64,000 nt of DNA, from NCBI RefSeq assembly GCF_014839805.1, contig NC_051141.1:13834777-13898776 (forward strand). Reading direction: 5' to 3'. Under the pieces are notes generated by a model that had not been told where the DNA came from, did no database searches, and saw only the letters and a list, made by a program, of their open reading frames with translations. This document shows positions 55,101 to 61,100 of this stretch, in pieces. Source of the DNA: Manduca sexta. Taxonomy: Eukaryota; Arthropoda; Insecta; Lepidoptera; Sphingidae. Numbering within the stretch: the first letter of the stretch is position 1; every line of letters starts with the position of its first letter. The position numbers and the translations under genes are program-made.

Positions 55101-58100
55101 AAATCGGCTGGGCCTGTGAAGGTATAACATAAAGGATTATTATTATATTAAAAGACGGGTTTATTTAGATCAAGTGTTATTGGACCTTTTGTCGGTTTTC
55201 CATAAATGTACATGCATATCCAGCATGCTTCGGCGTCACACATCGGTAAACCAGAGTAAGATAATTTTTCAAGAAAACCTATTATATTATATCGTCATCT
55301 TATAACAATAATAAATTGAGTTAACGAGCAAAGCGACCAACATCAACTTTAATGAAGTAACTAAACTTAGTAATTATACCAGTACCTATATGCTATGTGC
55401 ATATTATAAAATGTGGTTCCCGGTTCTTTGTATGTCATAACCTTTTTAAATATATTTACGTGACTATTTCGCTTATTTTTGGATATACACTTTATAGACA
55501 TACGAACATTGGACATTACACATTTTATGATGTTAAAATAATAGTAGGTATATATTTGCTACATAAATATTTATCTAGTTAATGCAGATGAATCGGGTTT
55601 TTAACGTATTAGCATTTTTATTTATTCAGCAGGTTATAGGAAAGGTAAATAATACAAAGTATTATCTAAAACTCGGAAAACACTTCAATATTTCCATTAT
55701 GGGACTCTTGGGATAAAACGTGTAATGAAACATTTTTTTATTAAAATTAACCGTTGTGTAAGAATTTAAGTCATTCATCGACAACTTGTTGAGTTTTGGA
55801 AACACTCACATATGGTAGCTGAATTTTTAATGTGTATTTAAATAGTATTATATATAATTATCAATTAAGTTTGAAATGGAATCTGTAGTTACTTTTATGA
55901 GTAGAAATTAGAATAAATTTGTTAGGCAGAATTGTCGTTTTACGCACATTATCGATGTCGTTCACGATACCGCACGAACAACAAATTGGAAGTATGTTAG
56001 GAATATTTAGTAAAACTCGGAGCTAAAACTATGAAGAAGTTGTTGCAAGTAGATATTATGGGTTAAGTGACGCGTGCATCACGTTAGCCTTGCGGTTATT
56101 ATACGTAGTTTCATTCTTGGTTTTGTACATTCCGCTACTAGGTACCTGAGGCACAATCGAATTCGTCGCTGGAGTCATACGGACAATCGACACGGCCGTC
56201 ACAACGGCGACGGTAATCGATACACGGTCCATTTTCACAACGCCACTGATAAGGTCCGCATGCACCTGACATACACCGCATTTAATTTATTTTAGTAAGT
56301 ATTTATTCTATGTAGTTATGTATTTTTTAATGCTTTAGGGGCAAACTAATATAATATTATTGTTCACCTGGTGGTAAGTGATCACCGCTAGCCATGAACA
56401 TAATATATGAAATACCAGGGGGCATAGAGATGCGTTATTTGCCTTTTAGGTAGGAATACGATCTTTTTTTTAATGTTGCCAGATCGTGTCTGCCCGGAAA
56501 TTGTGCCTAGCGTGGGCTTGCTTCGCGGATTCAAGTCGGATTGATTCGATTGTTTCATATTTACTATAAAAAGCATTCTTTAGGGATGTTACGTGCGCGA
56601 GGAGTCAAAACCTCGTTTGTCCGGTTTGGCGCGCTTCGACTTTGCCTATATCGATGCCGGTGAATAAAAATATTATAATGATATATTAAATTCATTAAGC
56701 ACCATATTATATTTCAATTATGTTATTTGACAAATCCTAAGAAAGAAAAAAAAAACGAAAACAATTAATAACTACCTCCTGTACTGCCTGAGCCATATTG
56801 GCTTCCACTGCTGGGTCCGTTTCCATACCCGTCATAAGGTGGTCTACCGCTTACTCCTGGCAATTGTAATTTTTATTTTAAAATACCGATATGATTAGTA
56901 TTAGTATAAGGATATTATGTAATTACTAGCTTTTATAGCCCAATGATTCATACCATTAGCAGTATTGTTTTTTTAAATTAAGCATTCAAGCAAAAACTTT
57001 ATACTAGTACTAAAAATGCGAACTTGAGTGCTGTTATGTTTTTATTGTTAGAAGATTAAACTTAAGAATGTGGAATAGGAATGAAAGTTACCCAATGAAC
57101 TGATTTTGAAATTTAGTGATATAGACTGCCATTCTTTTATTTTAATGTTAAATGGGAAATAGGAGTAATGATTGAGTACTGAGGTTGGAACCCTTTGAAA
57201 AGTAAATTTGCTAACCAAAATATAAATAATACCTATACCTTTTAATTATTTATTGGCTAAGTGAAATGGATAAACCTACATTTAATGAACGCAATAAACA
57301 AAAACTTAAAAATAAATTAAGTTACATAAATATACAGTTATTCCTTAACTTGATAAGTCGAACGTTATCACAATATATTTACGCGGTGCTATGATTATTT
57401 GATTATCGGTTTAGAAATGTAACGGTGAAGTATACTCTATTTTTTCAGCACCAAATTAAAGAAAAAAATAGTTAATTACGATCGCTCTGATAGATGCCAT
57501 TACGATCGCCCTGCTACGAATAATTGTAATTTGAATGAATATTGATCAATATACCCCCTATCACCATCTTACAATATAGAAAAATCGATAGATACTTCAA
57601 TTGACAAAATCGGCCTAATAGGAGCAACGCTAGAGTAGAACATAAAATGGACTGAAAATATAGGTACATAGGGTGTTAAAATCACTACCCTTTTTCGCTT
57701 CGCCGTAGTCGAGCAACTTTCATAGTCATACATTAGAACCTCATGTATTTTTTGTAATACCCATTCCGTCAACTCCAAACCACCATGTAAGCGGAACCGC
57801 AAGCAAAAGCTAGTTATGATTTTTTTTGTTAGGCAATGAGATTGTCATTCGTACTTTTAAATATTGAATGTCGATGTATCTGACGAAATTTAATGGGAGA
57901 TTAACCTTTTCATTAAAAAAGCGTATATAATTTCGGGATTAAAAAAACACCCAATTTTCAACCTGCATAAGGATATCCGTTTCCTGGTTGGTTACTTCCA
58001 TCACCACCTAACTGACCACCACCGGATACTCCACTGCCGTATTGGTTACTACCATCGCCCCCATATTGAGACCCACCAGAGGGTCCGTTTTGATCGCCTC

Positions 58101-61100
58101 CATATTGACCTCCACCAGGCGCTCCATTACCAAAATCGTTATTGCCTTCACCACCGTATTGACCTCCACCAGGCGCTCCATTACCAAAAACGTTATTGCC
58201 TTCACCATCGTATTGACCTCCACCAGGCGCTCTATTGCCAAATACGTTACTGCTTTCACCACCGTATTGACTTCCACCAGGCGCTTCATTATCAAGAACG
58301 TTATTGTCTTCACCACCGTATTGACCTCCACCAGGTGCTACATTGCCAAATATATTATTGTCTTCACCACCGTATTGACCTCCACCAGGCGCTCCATTAC
58401 CAAATACATTACTGCCTTCACCACCATATTGATCTGCACCAGGCGCCCCACTGCCGTATGTATTACTACCGTCACCACCAAATTGGTCTCTATCAGGAGC
58501 TTCAGTGTTATATGTATTACTGCTATCACCACCAAATGGACTTCGGCCAGAAGGTGCACTGCCTTGTGGGTTACTACCTTCACCACCATATTGTCCTCCA
58601 TTGGGAGCTCCGTTTCCAAACTGATCACTACTATCTGAACGAGGAGAACTGTACCCATATTGGTCACCATCGTCCCTATCATATCTTGGCGTACTAGTAG
58701 GGTAGCCTCCACTTCCATCGCCACGTGGTGAGCTATTTCCATAAACGTCCTCTCTATTACCACCATATTGTGGTTCGTCAGGATATCCGTTATCATTACC
58801 ATTACCATATTGTGGCCTACCTGTAGTTCCATATCCATCTTGGTCATCGCCGCCACCACCGTATTGTGGTCCATCAGGATATTTGTTCGCGTATTGGTCA
58901 TCGTCATCATCATCTCCACGAGGCGGTTCGTTTTCAGATTGATCACCTCTATTATTGTCATAAGAAGAGCTGAGATCATCAGGGTATGGATTCTCGCCCG
59001 GAGGTCTGTTTTCATATTGGTTCCTGTCGTCACCTACATTCGGGACATCCACGGACGGTGGAATAGATGGATTTGGTGTAGTTTCACCATATGATCCTGA
59101 TAATTTGAATTTAATATTGTAATTTACTAAATAATAAAACAAAATTTATAAAAGTAAGTTACAAAATAAATATGTAATAATCATACCTGATCCGGAGCTC
59201 CCGAAGCTTGGTGGAGAGGGCTGCCTTGGGGGATAAGGATATTGCGGATCCTGGTCGGGTCGGCCATAGTCTCGCTGGGTCGTTGTGAAGATGGGGCTCA
59301 GAGTCGAAGCCGGGAAGCTTGGGATCGCATTAGTGGTTGTGGCTAGAGTACAGTTCATCTCATCGGTGCTGTCCTCGCAGTCTACGATGGTGTCACAATA
59401 TTTCTCATAAGGGATGCATTGTCCTGATCGGCACTGCCAGCCGTTAGCGTCGCACGCTGTAATGCAATATTTTTGTTACAAACCAAGTATTCTTTAATTG
59501 TAACAATATGAATTTAAATATTTCTTTTAGCTTGTTTTCTGCGAAGATGTTCATAAAACCGCATTATTATTTAGTGTATTATAACTAATAAACTTCTGCA
59601 TTAAAATTTTCAGCCTACAACGGCATGCAATTGTAAAGCTACAAAATGTACCAGCATGGTCTACTTAGACGTCTAGTAGGTTCACATTTATGGGCTATTT
59701 ATCGGTTAGCATGGGCGATGCTATTACATTCATAAAACTGATCTAAAACTTACTTCTATCCATTGTTTCTAGGGATTTCATGTAATTATCCATGATATTT
59801 AGTTTCAACTAGAAATATACTATTTCTGTGAGAATATTATCAATAGTCGACCCATAAATGGTGCCTAAGATTCTGATCGACCTAACTATATGAGATCTTT
59901 GAGACTCTACAAAGAAATTGTTAGTCTAGGACACAAAATAACTCTAGTCATGCCTTTGATATTTGGTACTTTAAATGTAGAATGACAATGTTTAGACTAT
60001 TAAGTAGCTTATTCATATTAAGTGCCATCATTTATTGTTATATACATGGACACCGGTGAAAGTTTCAACAAAAATGTATACACAAATAATATATGGCTTG
60101 GATCGACATATTATACGCCTTTATCCTAAAAAATAAACTCAAGACTTCTATCTCGGAAAAAGGCTATCATTATGACATTTCATGATCTCATTTCACGTGA
60201 TTACGTGAAGGTGTCATGTGGACGGAGTCCTGAGCAAAACAAAGTTTATTATAATTTTAAGATACGACATTAAAGACCAATTTCACAAATTTCAAGTAAA
60301 TTTTATATGAAGGTTATTGGGCCCATAATTAAATGCGTTTCTAATTTTATATAAACCTAAGTATTTCAAGTAACTACGTCACTAAAATTAATCACTAAAT
60401 CATAACTCTGAATGCTGATAAGAACCATGCAAACATAATCGGAAGCAACAATAACATACATCCATAGACTACAGATAACTAATAATTCCACAGAATTGTC
60501 TACGACTACTGCAATGGAGACCGAAGTCCCGACAAAAACTATTACTAACACAATTGATTATTTCAATGGTGTTAATTATAGTAACGAATTATGCCGTTGA
60601 TTCTGTTTTAATTTTTAAACTGCAGAGTGGAGTAATAATCTTTATGGGTCGATTATGATCCCAAGAAATCGAAAGACTTAAAAAAATATACTCTGTGAAT
60701 TCTTAAGTGCTTGCATGTCTCTATCATGTAATACACAAAATAAAAGATATTTTATGTGTGACGTACTGATCGTCGAAGAATGAAAACCGTTTCAAATCTT
60801 TGCATAAGGGCGCATACATTTTGTGTCATGCAACGAGGATCAGCTTAAGTGTAAGATTAGAGTGACGTCTGCGTGGTTGTTTAAATATAATTCAATAAAT
60901 ATGCACCTAATAGTATTTATTATAATACATAAAAAAGAGAACAACAACACACTCTATTACTTGCACAAAATGGATGCCCAAAAGCTACTTAATCGAAAAA
61001 AGTAGATTTATACACCACTCGGCAGTCACTCAGAAACAGCAAAAATTTTAGGGTAATTTTAAGTAAAAACTTCGAGATATCTTATTTTTTTTTCAAGGAC

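Noticed and set aside
58042..58697. Long plus-strand frames rich in TSTRRSI and YYCLHH repeats
   Set aside because: They are antisense shadows of the 54-bp repeat in trol exon 6. The minus-strand frame has matched splice phases on both sides.
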